DNA from: an uncultured Prevotellaceae bacterium
GTDB taxonomy: Bacteria; Bacteroidota; Bacteroidia; Bacteroidales; Bacteroidaceae
NCBI GenBank assembly: GCA_900318685.1
Contig: ONLL01000001.1
Location: 124,001-188,000 of the forward strand
Direction of reading: 5' to 3'
DNA length: 64,000 nucleotides
Shown here one piece after another: positions 1-9,492 of this stretch. The first letter of the stretch is position 1. Each line of letters begins with the position of its first letter. A program made the translations under genes and the position numbers. The notes below the pieces were generated by a model, which was given only the letters and a program-made list of their open reading frames with translations, had not been told where the DNA came from and made no database searches.

Positions 1-560
1 TCGTTCTCCAGGTAGTAGTCCTTCTGTCCGAGGGTCAGGCCGCCCTGACTGACGTTGAGGATATTGTTCTTGGCATCCTTCTCGTCGGCACCGAGGCCAG
101 CTCCGTAGAACTGCTGGTCGCCGTAGGGAGCCATCGACAGCTGAATCTCGAAGAGCTCGTCCTTCGTCTTGGCAGCCTCCATCTTGTTGATGGTTTCCAT
201 CACGGGAGCGATGCCTTCCTGGTCGCGCCTCACGCTGTCCATCGCCAGCTTGTAGAGGTCGCTGAGCTTCTGCTCCAGTGATCCTGCCTCATAGGTGTTG
301 GCCAGCAGCTCGTCGAGGATGCCGTTGACACGCTTGGTATTCTCCTCGGCAAGTGCGTCGAACGAGCCGAAGCGCGAGTAAGCGGCGGGCAGCGGATTCT
401 TCTCCATCCATCCGCCACACGCAAACTGATAGAAGTCCTCACCCGGCAGCGCCGTGGTGTCGAGATTGCTCAGGTCGATGCCCGACTTCTGGGCAGGGTT
501 GCTGTCACAAGCCACCAGCGTGGCGAGCGAGGCAGCTGCAATCATTAGCTTTACGTTCAT
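1..560 (-). CDS. M13 family metallopeptidase (neprilysin/PepO-like), N-terminal part
   Basis: The reading frame begins at an ATG at 560 and runs off the left edge, so only about 186 N-terminal residues are present. It opens with a lipoprotein signal (lipobox LVAC, Cys at about residue 18) and continues with the M13 N-terminal signature: GEDFYQFACGGWMEKNPLP followed by a helical region with a YKLAMDS segment. M13 enzymes are zinc oligopeptidases; the HExxH catalytic part lies outside the window. Family membership rests on the N-terminal domain only, which is distinctive. It is probably anchored to the outer membrane facing the periplasm or the surface. Neighbour: the ABC-F gene on the same strand ends 22 bases before this start, so both may share a transcript. 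Confidence 0.88.
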   Translation of the reverse strand, partial: MNVKLMIAAASLATLVACDSNPAQKSGIDLSNLDTTALPGEDFYQFACGGWMEKNPLPAAYSRFGSFDALAEENTKRVNGILDELLANTYEAGSLEQKLSDLYKLAMDSVRRDQEGIAPVMETINKMEAAKTKDELFEIQLSMAPYGDQQFYGAGLGADEKDAKNNILNVSQGGLTLGQKDYYLEN

Positions 561-582
561 AGTGTGTTTTTGTTTTTGGGGG

Positions 583-2544
<1,962 letters not shown>

Positions 2545-2566
2545 TTATCACGTACGTTTCAGCTTG

Positions 2567-2598
2567 CAAAGGTACGAATAAGCGAGCAAAATGCAAAA
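2567..2598 (-). promoter_or_regulatory. Bacteroidota-type promoter for the ABC-F gene
   Basis: On the minus strand the -7 box TACCTTTG is at 2574-2567, and a TTTTGC -33-like box lies 19 bases upstream (2598-2593). This is the sigma-ABfr promoter layout known from Bacteroides. The predicted start of transcription, near 2560, leaves a short leader before the ATG at 2544. Confidence 0.75.
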
Positions 2599-2644
2599 TA
2601 AATCTCGATTTATTTTCATTTGTACGATTAAAAGGCAATAAAAA

Positions 2645-2678
2645 ACGGGGAAAAAAGAAAGTGTGAGAAATCACACTT
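2645..2678 (-). terminator. Rho-independent terminator of the tRNA operon
   Basis: Just past tRNA-Gly, the minus strand reads an 8-bp stem (AAGTGTGA / TCACACTT at 2678-2659) with a TTTC loop, followed by a run rich in T (2658-2645). This is a textbook intrinsic terminator in the right position and orientation to end the four-tRNA transcript. Confidence 0.85.
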
Positions 2679-2685
2679 CTTGAAG

Positions 2686-2758
2686 AGCGGAATACGGGAC
2701 TCGAACCCGCGACCCTCGGCTTGGGAAGCCAATGCTCTACCAACTGAGCTAATTCCGC
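2686..2758 (-). tRNA. tRNA-Gly (CCC anticodon)
   Basis: A 73-nt cloverleaf read from the minus strand. Acceptor GCGGAAT pairs with ATTCCGC, the T arm has GGTTCGAA, and the anticodon stem TTGGC/GCCGA closes the loop TTCCCAA, giving anticodon CCC at loop positions 3-5. The CCA end is not encoded. It is last in a four-tRNA operon. Confidence 0.95.
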
Positions 2759-2809
2759 AATGTCATTAAACAGAAAAAGGGAGCTCTACATCCCCTTTAG
2801 CACTTTTTG

Positions 2810-2882
<73 letters not shown>

Positions 2883-2896
2883 CTTCCTGAACTTTG

Positions 2897-2969
2897 TACA
2901 CCCGCAGGGGCTCGAACCCTGGACACCCTGATTAAGAGTCAGGTGCTCTACCAACTGAGCTACGGGTGC
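2897..2969 (-). tRNA. tRNA-Lys (CTT anticodon), copy 2 of the operon
   Basis: A 73-nt cloverleaf on the minus strand. The anticodon stem CCTGA/TCAGG closes loop CTCTTAA, giving CTT. The first acceptor pair is G-T (G-U in the RNA), which also appears in the second copy. The sequence is identical to the tRNA-Lys at 3000-3072. Confidence 0.95.
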
Positions 2970-2999
2970 ATCACCTTTTTACCCCAAAAATCACCTATG

Positions 3000-3072
3000 T
3001 ACACCCGCAGGGGCTCGAACCCTGGACACCCTGATTAAGAGTCAGGTGCTCTACCAACTGAGCTACGGGTGC
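3000..3072 (-). tRNA. tRNA-Lys (CTT anticodon), copy 1 of the operon
   Basis: Identical over all 73 bases to the copy at 2897-2969 and separated from it by 30 bases, so this is a tandem duplication. It is first in the minus-strand tRNA operon, directly behind the promoter at 3097-3127. Confidence 0.95.
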
Positions 3073-3096
3073 AACTGCTTTCCAGTTTTGCGGGTG

Positions 3097-3127
3097 CAAA
3101 GGTACTCATTATTTTTGAATCCGCAAA
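3097..3127 (-). promoter_or_regulatory. Promoter of the Lys-Lys-Thr-Gly tRNA operon
   Basis: Minus-strand -7 box TACCTTTG at 3104-3097, with a TTTTGC box about 19 bases upstream near 3127-3123. The -7 box ends 25 bases before the first tRNA, which leaves a short 5' trailer to be processed. Confidence 0.75.
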
Positions 3128-3257
3128 ACTTTTTGCCCAGTTTTTTCTCTCATATCCAAAGATTCTTGATTTCAGTGAATCAAAAAGCCCGCCCATCGGA
3201 CGGTTTTGGGTGGTTTTTCGTGTTTGAAGTTTGAAAATTAAAGGTTAAAGTTTAGGC

Positions 3258-3596
3258 AATAACATCGCAGTTGGCACAGTCCTCAGGGTTATGACCGCAC
3301 GCGGTCACCTCTCAGTAGCCGGGGGTACGAGCAGAGCGAGCACCCTCGGGAAGCCAATGCGACAGGAAAATCGACCCTGAATGGGTCGCCCATCCGACGA
3401 GGGGGCACTCCCATTCCCGAGCTACGCTCGCCTACCCGTAGCCTTTCAGAGTGCTTTTCTTTGCTGTGCTCTATATCCGGGGGTGCTTGCTGCGCTCGTA
3501 CCCTCGGCTATTGAGCGGAGACGCCTTCTTGCGTCTCTTCGGTAGCAAGCGACCAGAGGTCGAGCGCAGCGTCTTGTGCCTGCCTGCGATGTTATT
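3258..3596. repeat. 339-bp inverted-repeat element, non-coding
   Basis: Bounded by perfect 13-bp inverted ends (AATAACATCGCAG at 3258-3270 and its complement at 3584-3596). The similarity continues imperfectly inward, and a second pair of long arms, 3316-3350 and 3476-3510, is complementary over most of 35 bases. The loop and arms contain further small hairpins: GACCGC/GCGGTC near 3293-3306, CGACCC/GGGTCG near 3372-3388, and GAGACGC/GCGTCTC near 3518-3537. No open frame is convincing and no transposase motif is present. It resembles a non-autonomous inverted-repeat element or a large structured RNA. The rest of the 3073-4185 gap is covered by the entries that follow; nothing else was seen at 3128-3240. 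Confidence 0.6.
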
Positions 3597-3602
3597 ACCA
3601 AG

Positions 3603-3806
3603 TTTAAGGGTTGATGGTTAATGGTTACCGTCTTATCCCTCAGGCCTTACGGTGGCCACTTCGCTGGCCTGCGGGTGCCACCCTTCTGCCTTTCGGTCCG
3701 TACCCTTCGCGACGTGGGTACTTCCTTCTGTGCACGAGATGATGGCTGCTTCGCTTTTTGCGTTGTTGCATTCCGCTGAATGCGTGCGCGCTCGCTTCTT
3801 CATTTC
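3603..3806 (-). ncRNA. Candidate structured transcript (or 56-residue peptide) behind a consensus promoter
   Basis: A clear -7 box lies at 3819-3812 on the minus strand, so transcription would begin near 3806 and run toward the inverted-repeat element. The transcribed stretch is rich in hairpins: GCATTC/GAATGC near 3767-3782, GTACCC/GGGTAC near 3699-3720, and a nested GGTGGC/GCCACC stem near 3651-3682. An open frame of 56 codons (3803-3633) starts only three or four bases after the expected start of transcription. It is arginine/lysine-rich and has no signal peptide, domain or recognisable motif. The stem-rich sequence favours an RNA over a protein, but this is inference. Confidence 0.4.
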
Positions 3807-3811
3807 GGTTG

Positions 3812-3819
3812 CAAAGGTA
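3812..3819 (-). promoter_or_regulatory. -7 promoter box facing the 3.6-3.8 kb structured stretch
   Basis: Minus-strand TACCTTTGCA, the same box and flanks as the promoters of the tRNA operon and the ABC-F gene. A -33 box is not clear here. Its presence with no normal gene behind it is the main reason to suspect a small RNA. Confidence 0.55.
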
Positions 3820-3912
3820 CGAAAAACATTCGACCTGTACGGTTGAAAGATTTCTGTTAGATGTTGTGTAGATTTAGGGTTCAATGGTTTTGGGGGGGAT
3901 GTTTTTAGTCAT

Positions 3913-4051
3913 TAGTCATTTTAGTCATTAGTCAAAATGACGTTCTGGCTATCAAAAATACTGCACTATAATAATAAATATATATATTTATTATTATAGT
4001 GAGTAAAAACGACAAATCCAAAATTGATTTTGACTAATGACTAAATGACTA
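3913..4051. repeat. Symmetric 139-bp palindromic element with a perfect 38-bp core
   Basis: The core at 3964-4001 is an A/T-rich perfect palindrome of 38 bases (arms begin CACTATAATAATAAAT). It is flanked at equal distances of 23 bases by a second inverted pair, 3913-3940 and 4025-4051, built from repeats of TAGTCATT and its complement. The nesting is centred on 3982. There is no open frame. Because it is A/T-rich, it is a weak terminator but a good cruciform former. Confidence 0.75.
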
Positions 4052-4130
4052 TCTTGACTGAATTTCAGTAATTAACTCAATGGGGGAAAAAAAATCATTC
4101 ATTTTGCTTTCACTTCTCGATTTTTTTTCG

Positions 4131-4138
4131 TATCTTTG
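4131..4138 (+). promoter_or_regulatory. Promoter of the BspA-like gene pair
   Basis: -7 box TATCTTTG followed by CA, 47 bases before the ATG at 4186, preceded by a T-rich run. A TTTTG box lies at 4102-4106, slightly further away than the usual spacing. Confidence 0.65.
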
Positions 4139-4185
4139 CAGTCGAATACTACAACGAAAGAAATCATTAAAAACCTGACCTCGAC

Positions 4186-5571
4186 ATGAAGAAACTACTA
4201 TTACTACTACTTACCCTGCTGCTCCTGCCGATGGCGGTGAGCGCACAAGACGTGGATATTGACGGCATCTACTATCGAATTGATGATGGGCAAGCCATTG
4301 TCATCTCGCATCCGGACGAGTACTCGGGTGATATCGTCATCCCCAGCACAGTAAATTATGGGGGTGACTTCCCTGTCACAGGCATCTCAGATGGTGCTTT
4401 CGAGCGTTGCAGCGACCTGCAGTCAGTCACCATCCCTAGCAGCGTGACATCCATCGGTAACGGGGCTTTCGAGGGTTGCAGCAGCCTGACTTCCATCACC
4501 ATCCCTAGCAGCGTGACATTCATCGGGAATAATGCTTTCTATTACTGCACCAGCCTGCGCTCCATCACCATCCCTAGCAGCGTGACATCCATCGGTGGGG
4601 GAATTATCTCTGGTTGCAGCAGCCTGACCTCGATCGTCGTTGAAGAAGGGAATGCTCAGTATGATTCGCGCGATAACTGCAATGCTATTATCGACAAAGC
4701 CAACAACATGCTTATCGCGGGATGTCAAAACACTGTTATCCCCAGCAGCGTAACATCCATCGGGGGCGGTGCTTTCGAGGGTTGCAGCAGCCTGACTTCC
4801 ATCACCATCCCTAGCAGCGTGACATCCATCGGTTGGGGCATTACCTCTGGTTGCAGCAGCCTGACCTCGATCGTCGTTGAAAAAAGGAATACCCATTATG
4901 ATTCGCGCGATAACTGCAATGCTATTATCGACAAAACCTTCAACATGCTTGTCGCGGGATGTAAAACCACAGTCATCCCCAGTGGCGTGACCTTCATTGG
5001 GGAGAGTGCTTTTCAGGGCATACCCCTGACCTCGATTGTCATCCCCGGCAGCGTGACAGAATTATGGGATTTGGCCTTTGCCGAGTGCAGCGCCCTGACC
5101 GATGTCTACTGCTTAGCAGAGAACGCGCCATCGGCAACTTCAAGAGAGTTTCTCCGCTCGTCTTACGAGACCGCCACGCTGTACGTGCTTCCCACCTCTG
5201 TCGAAAAATACAAGGCAGCTGCGCCTTGGAAGGACTTTGGGAATATCGTGAGCCTTCCTATGTGCGCCAAACCCACCATCGCCACCGTCAACGGCAAGCT
5301 GACGTTCAGTTGCGAGACGGAGGGCGTGGAGTTCGTGGTCTCCGTCAGCCCGTCGGGAAAAACTACGTACAAGGGCAGCAGCCTGCTACTCGCCAATCTG
5401 ACGACTACCTACCGCGTCAGCGTCTATGCCAGGAAAGAGGATTTTGTTGACTCTGAGGCTGCCACCATAGACATCGACTATCTGCCCGACCTTGACGACG
5501 TGAACGGCGACGGCCAAATCAGCATCTCGGATGTCGTCGGCATCGTCGACATCATCCTGAAAGGAAACTAA
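4186..5571 (+). CDS. BspA-like leucine-rich-repeat surface protein with dockerin-like C-terminus
   Basis: 461 residues. A signal peptide (1-20, ending VSA) is followed by LRR_5/BspA-type repeats of about 23 residues with the core SVTSIGxGAFEGCSSLTSI (about 60-300). A module containing YDSRDNCNAIIDK occurs twice because of a 237-bp internal duplication. Then comes a short Ig-like region (about 360-435) and a C-terminal half-dockerin with a calcium-loop pattern (DVNGDGQISISDVVGIVD). BspA-family proteins of oral and gut Bacteroidota bind host proteins or other cells; the ligand here is unknown. The protein lacks an obvious type IX C-terminal sorting domain. The next gene, 47 bases downstream, is a shorter paralogue, so the two probably form an operon. 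Confidence 0.88.
   Translation: MKKLLLLLLTLLLLPMAVSAQDVDIDGIYYRIDDGQAIVISHPDEYSGDIVIPSTVNYGGDFPVTGISDGAFERCSDLQSVTIPSSVTSIGNGAFEGCSSLTSITIPSSVTFIGNNAFYYCTSLRSITIPSSVTSIGGGIISGCSSLTSIVVEEGNAQYDSRDNCNAIIDKANNMLIAGCQNTVIPSSVTSIGGGAFEGCSSLTSITIPSSVTSIGWGITSGCSSLTSIVVEKRNTHYDSRDNCNAIIDKTFNMLVAGCKTTVIPSGVTFIGESAFQGIPLTSIVIPGSVTELWDLAFAECSALTDVYCLAENAPSATSREFLRSSYETATLYVLPTSVEKYKAAAPWKDFGNIVSLPMCAKPTIATVNGKLTFSCETEGVEFVVSVSPSGKTTYKGSSLLLANLTTTYRVSVYARKEDFVDSEAATIDIDYLPDLDDVNGDGQISISDVVGIVDIILKGN
4609..5060 (+). repeat. 237-bp tandem duplication inside the BspA-like gene
   Basis: The stretch starting TCTGGTTGCAGCAGCCTGAC at 4609 starts again at 4846, giving a period of 237 bases, or exactly 79 codons. 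The two units are near-identical at first, and the second diverges after about 4970. Being in frame, it lengthens the LRR array without breaking the gene. Confidence 0.85.
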
Positions 5572-5618
5572 GACACCGAGAACTCACATACATGAATCAT
5601 CCTAACACACCAAGCAAT

Positions 5619-6506
5619 ATGAACCGACTGAATATCAACACCATACTCCTAGCCACGCTGCTCAGCATGGCCGGCATCACCGCCCAGGCTCACGACATAG
5701 AAGAGGACAACGGCGAGGGCACGATGATCTTTTACTCGTGGACAGATGAAGACCATACGGCGCTGGAAGTAGTGAGCAACGGCGACGGATGGAAATACGG
5801 GGGCGACGTGGTCATCCCCGCGTCAGTCAACCACGAGGGCGAGTCATACCCTGTGACTAGAATCGGCGACCAGGCGTTCTATGAGTGCCACGAACTGACC
5901 TCGGTCACCATTCCCGAGGGTGTGACAGCCATTGGCAACGAGGCTTTCGGGCGCTGTAACGAGCTGACCTCGGTCATCATCCCTGGCAGCATGGCGACCA
6001 TCGGCGAGGCTGCCTTCCAGGGTTGCGGCAACCTGAACTCTATCAGCTGCTATGCTGAGGAACCGCCCGCGATGGAATCGGAGAACGCCTTCGAGGGCTC
6101 AGTTTATTTCAACGCCACGCTGCGCGTGCCTGAAGCCTCCCGCGGCAATTATCAGAACACCGCGCCCTGGAGCAACTTCAGGAATATCACCAGTCTCAAG
6201 TGCGCCACGCCCACCATCGTCTTCGAGAACGGCAGGCTGTCGTTCGAGTGCGCCACCGAGGGCGTCGAGTTCGAGGCTACCATCACGCCGTCAGGCAACC
6301 AGTCGGTCACAGGCAGCACGCTGTTCCTTGCCGACGTGCCCGTCCGCTATCGTGTCGTCGTCTATGCCCAGAAGGCCGGTTACCAGCGCTCGGATCCCAC
6401 CACCCGCGACATCACCTATCAGATGAAGCGCGGCGATGCCAACAGGGACGGCTCTGTCACCATCGCCGATGCCATCAAGCTCGTGGAGAGGGTATTGGAG
6501 CAATGA
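5619..6506 (+). CDS. BspA-like leucine-rich-repeat protein with dockerin-like C-terminus (shorter paralogue)
   Basis: 295 residues from the ATG at 5619. An in-frame ATG at 5592 would add nine polar residues in front of a normal signal peptide (ends ITAQA), so the later start is preferred. The mature part has three BspA/LRR_5 repeats (IGDQAFYECHELTSVTIPE type, about 85-150), an Ig-like segment with the same CATPTIVFENGRLSFECATE pattern as its upstream neighbour, and a C-terminal GDANRDGSVTIADAIKLVE calcium-loop half-dockerin. The shared architecture indicates gene duplication. Likely secreted and cell-surface or extracellular; the binding partner is unknown. Confidence 0.85.
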   Translation: MNRLNINTILLATLLSMAGITAQAHDIEEDNGEGTMIFYSWTDEDHTALEVVSNGDGWKYGGDVVIPASVNHEGESYPVTRIGDQAFYECHELTSVTIPEGVTAIGNEAFGRCNELTSVIIPGSMATIGEAAFQGCGNLNSISCYAEEPPAMESENAFEGSVYFNATLRVPEASRGNYQNTAPWSNFRNITSLKCATPTIVFENGRLSFECATEGVEFEATITPSGNQSVTGSTLFLADVPVRYRVVVYAQKAGYQRSDPTTRDITYQMKRGDANRDGSVTIADAIKLVERVLEQ

Positions 6507-6596
6507 ACGGCCTTTTCGCGCGCCAGCCGCTCCCCGCCAAAATTAAATCAGGCGCCAGGAGTTACGAGCGAAGAGCGGGAATTACCAATTTTTCCG

Positions 6597-6604
6597 TACT
6601 TTTG
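6597..6604 (+). promoter_or_regulatory. Promoter of the DUF4923 lipoprotein gene
   Basis: -7 box TACTTTTG, 38 bases before the ATG at 6643. No clear -33 box was seen. Confidence 0.55.
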
Positions 6605-6642
6605 TCTCGAAAATCAATTTACCATTTAAAAACCATAGCATT

Positions 6643-7266
6643 ATGAAGAAAACAAATTTGACAATTCTTGCAGCCCTGACGCTGCTGCTGTCGAGCTGCT
6701 TCTCAACGGGCGTCGGAACGACTTCCAACACGAATACCGCCGGCAACGTGCTAACCAGCGTGCTGGGCGCCGTACTGAGCAATGTGCTGCTGGGCGGAAT
6801 GTCGTTCGACCAGTCGAGCCTTATGGGCAATTGGAGCTACAGCGCTCCCAGTGCAGCCTTTACTACCGAGCAGGCCCTGACAAGGGCGGGAGGTACGGCC
6901 GCAGTAGCCAACATTGCCTCGTCGCTGGCAAGCAACTACAGTAACATCGGCATCAACCGCAGCAACACTTCTTTCTCGTTCCTGGAAGGCAACCAGTTCT
7001 CGGCTAAGGTGAATGGCATCCCCTTCGGCGGAACGTATGCCTATAACCCCCAGAACGGCGAGATCACGCTCAAGACGGCCACTGAGACCATCAAAGGCAA
7101 CGTGACCAAGACCCAGAAGGGAATGGGCCTGATGTTCGACTCCACGCAGATGGTCAACCTTCTTCAGAAGGAAGGCCGGGTGAGCAACACTGCCGCCGTC
7201 CAGGCTGTCAGCCAGCTCGCCAAGAGTGCCAACGGTGCCCGTGTAGGCTTTGAGCTTACAAAGTAA
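6643..7266 (+). CDS. DUF4923 family lipoprotein
   Basis: 207 residues with a lipoprotein signal (lipobox LSSC, Cys about 19). The pattern of a GNWSYSAPSAAF segment, a conserved AGGTAA stretch and a following beta-rich half with FSFLEGNQFSAKVNG matches the DUF4923 family, found in Bacteroides and Prevotella. The fold of that family is probably a small lipocalin-like barrel; no biochemical role is known. A serine/alanine/asparagine-rich spacer (20-55) tethers it to the membrane. It stands alone, with its own promoter, convergent with the pectate lyase gene. Confidence 0.75.
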   Translation: MKKTNLTILAALTLLLSSCFSTGVGTTSNTNTAGNVLTSVLGAVLSNVLLGGMSFDQSSLMGNWSYSAPSAAFTTEQALTRAGGTAAVANIASSLASNYSNIGINRSNTSFSFLEGNQFSAKVNGIPFGGTYAYNPQNGEITLKTATETIKGNVTKTQKGMGLMFDSTQMVNLLQKEGRVSNTAAVQAVSQLAKSANGARVGFELTK

Positions 7267-7328
7267 ATCGTTGATCGGGGCAGTAGGTGTCGGCTGAGGT
7301 GCTGCCTCATCCCCGGCGAGGAGTGAGG

Positions 7329-9482
7329 CTATTCCTCGGGTTCGAGCTTGATGGCGAAGAGATTAACGCTCTTATCCTTGGTCAGCTCATAGTCGGCGGG
7401 CGGGAGAAGCTGGCTGTAGGTGCTGGAGGTGCCGGCGATCTTCGTGCCGTTGATCTTGATGCTGGCCGTCTCGGTGTCGCCGAAGTAGAGGGTGATGGTC
7501 ATCGGCTGAGCAAGGGTGAAGCGGATGCTGGTGGCACTCTCCATCTTCAGACAGGTGGTGAGCACCTGCCCGTCGACGGTGGCCGTGCCCTTGGTGCTGG
7601 ATCCGTTGCCGCTGACGGTGAAGAACGAGCTGGAGGGCGTGCCGTTCTTGTCGAAGGTGCAGAGGATGGTTCCCTCTACAGGTTGCGGGTCGTCTCCCTG
7701 CTGAGTGGTGTCGGCCGGTTCCACAGGTTGTCCGAAGATGCCTACGAGCTTCGAGCGGTAGCTCTGCAGGGCTGTGGAGAGTGCGGCAACGACGTCGGAC
7801 CGGGAGTCGTCGGTGGCATTATTGAAGGTCCACTGGAAGTCGCCGTGAGCCATTCGTCCTGCTCCCAGCCATCCTGTGACGACGGCGGGCACCTCGGCTG
7901 CCTCGTGAGCCTCGTAGGCATACATGAGCTGCGTGGAGGTGTCGAAGTTGTTGTAGGCATTGCCGCCGGCCTTCGTCTTCACCTCGGCAGGCACCGTCTG
8001 GCGGGCTTCGCTTACCTCGTAGGCATCGAACTCGACCTGGTTCTGCTGATAGGTGACGTAGCGGAAGTTCTTCGACTGCTCAGCGAACACGTTGCCGTAG
8101 GCCTTGATCATTCCTCCCTGCTCGCCCGAGAAGGTGGGAGCGTCGGAGAGGTCGGTGCCCATCTTGGTGTCGGTGCCCTGCAGGGAGATGAGCATGGGTT
8201 TGTTGGTGTTGCGGAAGTAGTTGCGATCCATGAAGACGCTGCTGCCCGTGGTGGCTCCAGCGCCATATTTGGCCACTCCGTCATAATAGTTATTGTACGC
8301 GTGCACGCTCATCGTGCGCACGCGCGGATGGCGCGAGTCGCTGTGGTCGAACCAGTTGTGGTGGTAGGTGATGTAGTTGGGGCCGCTTTCGCTCTTCATG
8401 CCGCAGAGCGACGACTTGCCGCAATCCCAGAAGTGGCAGTAGGCGAAGGTCATATACTGCGAGTCGGCCTTCACGTCGAGCGATCCGTCGCCCTTGGCCT
8501 GGTCGCCGCCCTTGTTGCGCCCGTAGAAGAAATCGATGTGATGTGCCCAGCAGTGGCGGTTGTCGGTGTCGAACGAGAGGCCGTCGTCCATGCAGTAGAG
8601 GATGCCGAGGTTGCGCAGCTCTACCGAGCAGGCGTTGCGCACGAGGAATCCCATATTCTTGACGGTAGCGTCGCATCCGATGCCCTCGACGGTGATGTTG
8701 AGGGGCGTGGCGTTGCTCCTGCCCTTGATCTGTATGCCCTCGGCCGAGCTGCCCAGCGCGTCCATATCGGCGGCGTCGATACAGCCTACGATGCGCACGG
8801 CGAGCGGCGTGGTGACGTTGCCCTTCTCATAGGCAGCGAGGATGGCCTGCAAGCCGGTAAACGTGCCGCTGGAGAGCGTGGCCGATACGGTGCGAGCCGT
8901 AGAGGCGGTGACATAGATGACCTGAGCGTCGGCCTTGAGTGTCCCGTCGTCGCGATAGGCCCCTACCCCGTCGGTATGGTTGAAATGGGCGAAGCCGCAG
9001 CGGTCGTAGGGCTTCACCTGAAGGGGCTGGGTGACGGAGGCGGCATTGATCTCGTGTCCGCTGGCATCGGTAGGCACCACGCGCAGCTGATAGTCGTCGG
9101 CAGGCGTTAGTCCCACGACGTCGGCACGCCCGTAGGAGCCGTAGTTGCGCACCAGCTCAGCGTCGATGCGGGTGAAGTCGGCATAGCGGCCACCCTTCAC
9201 GTAGACGTGATAGCCCTGAGCGCCGGGATAGGGCTCGAACTGCACATAGGCCGACTCGAGCCAGCCCTTTGCCTCGGTGATGCGCACCTGCCCGAAGGCC
9301 ACCTGAAGGTCGGCCTTGGCTGCTTTCTGCCGGAAGTCGGCGAACGCCATATCGACGCTGTCCGTATCGAAGGTCATCTCGGTCAGGGGCTGATCGATGG
9401 CAATGCCCTTGACGAAGGGAATCTGGGCGCCGGCACTGATGACGGCTGCCAGGATGAGGAGTAGTAGGCTGCGTGGTCTCAT
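7329..9482 (-). CDS. Pectate lyase family 1 (PL1), secreted
   Basis: 717 residues with signal peptide 1-19. An N-terminal fibronectin-III-like domain (about 60-165, ending in a DDYQLRVVPTD strand) precedes a right-handed beta-helix with PL1 hallmarks: the calcium-site region GDGSLDVKADSQYMTFAYCH, then WFDHSDSRHPRVRT, whose RHPRVR carries the catalytic arginine, and NNYYDGVAKYGAG. The C-terminus (about 590-717) is a separate beta-sandwich, probably carbohydrate-binding. PL1 cleaves polygalacturonate by calcium-dependent beta-elimination. It lies 33 kb from the pectin enzymes at 40-56 kb but fits the same diet. The next gene upstream on the same strand (DUF5687) is only 10 bases away. Confidence 0.9.
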   Translation of the reverse strand: MRPRSLLLLILAAVISAGAQIPFVKGIAIDQPLTEMTFDTDSVDMAFADFRQKAAKADLQVAFGQVRITEAKGWLESAYVQFEPYPGAQGYHVYVKGGRYADFTRIDAELVRNYGSYGRADVVGLTPADDYQLRVVPTDASGHEINAASVTQPLQVKPYDRCGFAHFNHTDGVGAYRDDGTLKADAQVIYVTASTARTVSATLSSGTFTGLQAILAAYEKGNVTTPLAVRIVGCIDAADMDALGSSAEGIQIKGRSNATPLNITVEGIGCDATVKNMGFLVRNACSVELRNLGILYCMDDGLSFDTDNRHCWAHHIDFFYGRNKGGDQAKGDGSLDVKADSQYMTFAYCHFWDCGKSSLCGMKSESGPNYITYHHNWFDHSDSRHPRVRTMSVHAYNNYYDGVAKYGAGATTGSSVFMDRNYFRNTNKPMLISLQGTDTKMGTDLSDAPTFSGEQGGMIKAYGNVFAEQSKNFRYVTYQQNQVEFDAYEVSEARQTVPAEVKTKAGGNAYNNFDTSTQLMYAYEAHEAAEVPAVVTGWLGAGRMAHGDFQWTFNNATDDSRSDVVAALSTALQSYRSKLVGIFGQPVEPADTTQQGDDPQPVEGTILCTFDKNGTPSSSFFTVSGNGSSTKGTATVDGQVLTTCLKMESATSIRFTLAQPMTITLYFGDTETASIKINGTKIAGTSSTYSQLLPPADYELTKDKSVNLFAIKLEPEE

Positions 9483-9492
9483 AAGTATGTGT

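Noticed and set aside
3633-3884. 83-codon frame at the structured stretch
   Set aside because: Its first 27 codons lie upstream of the -7 box, so only the 56-codon part could be made; kept as an alternative inside the RNA candidate.
4396-5060. CRISPR-like array
   Set aside because: Repeats are in frame LRR codons with no unique spacers.
7287-9110. 607-codon frame opposite the pectate lyase
   Set aside because: No domain, no leader, and the minus strand holds clear PL1 motifs.
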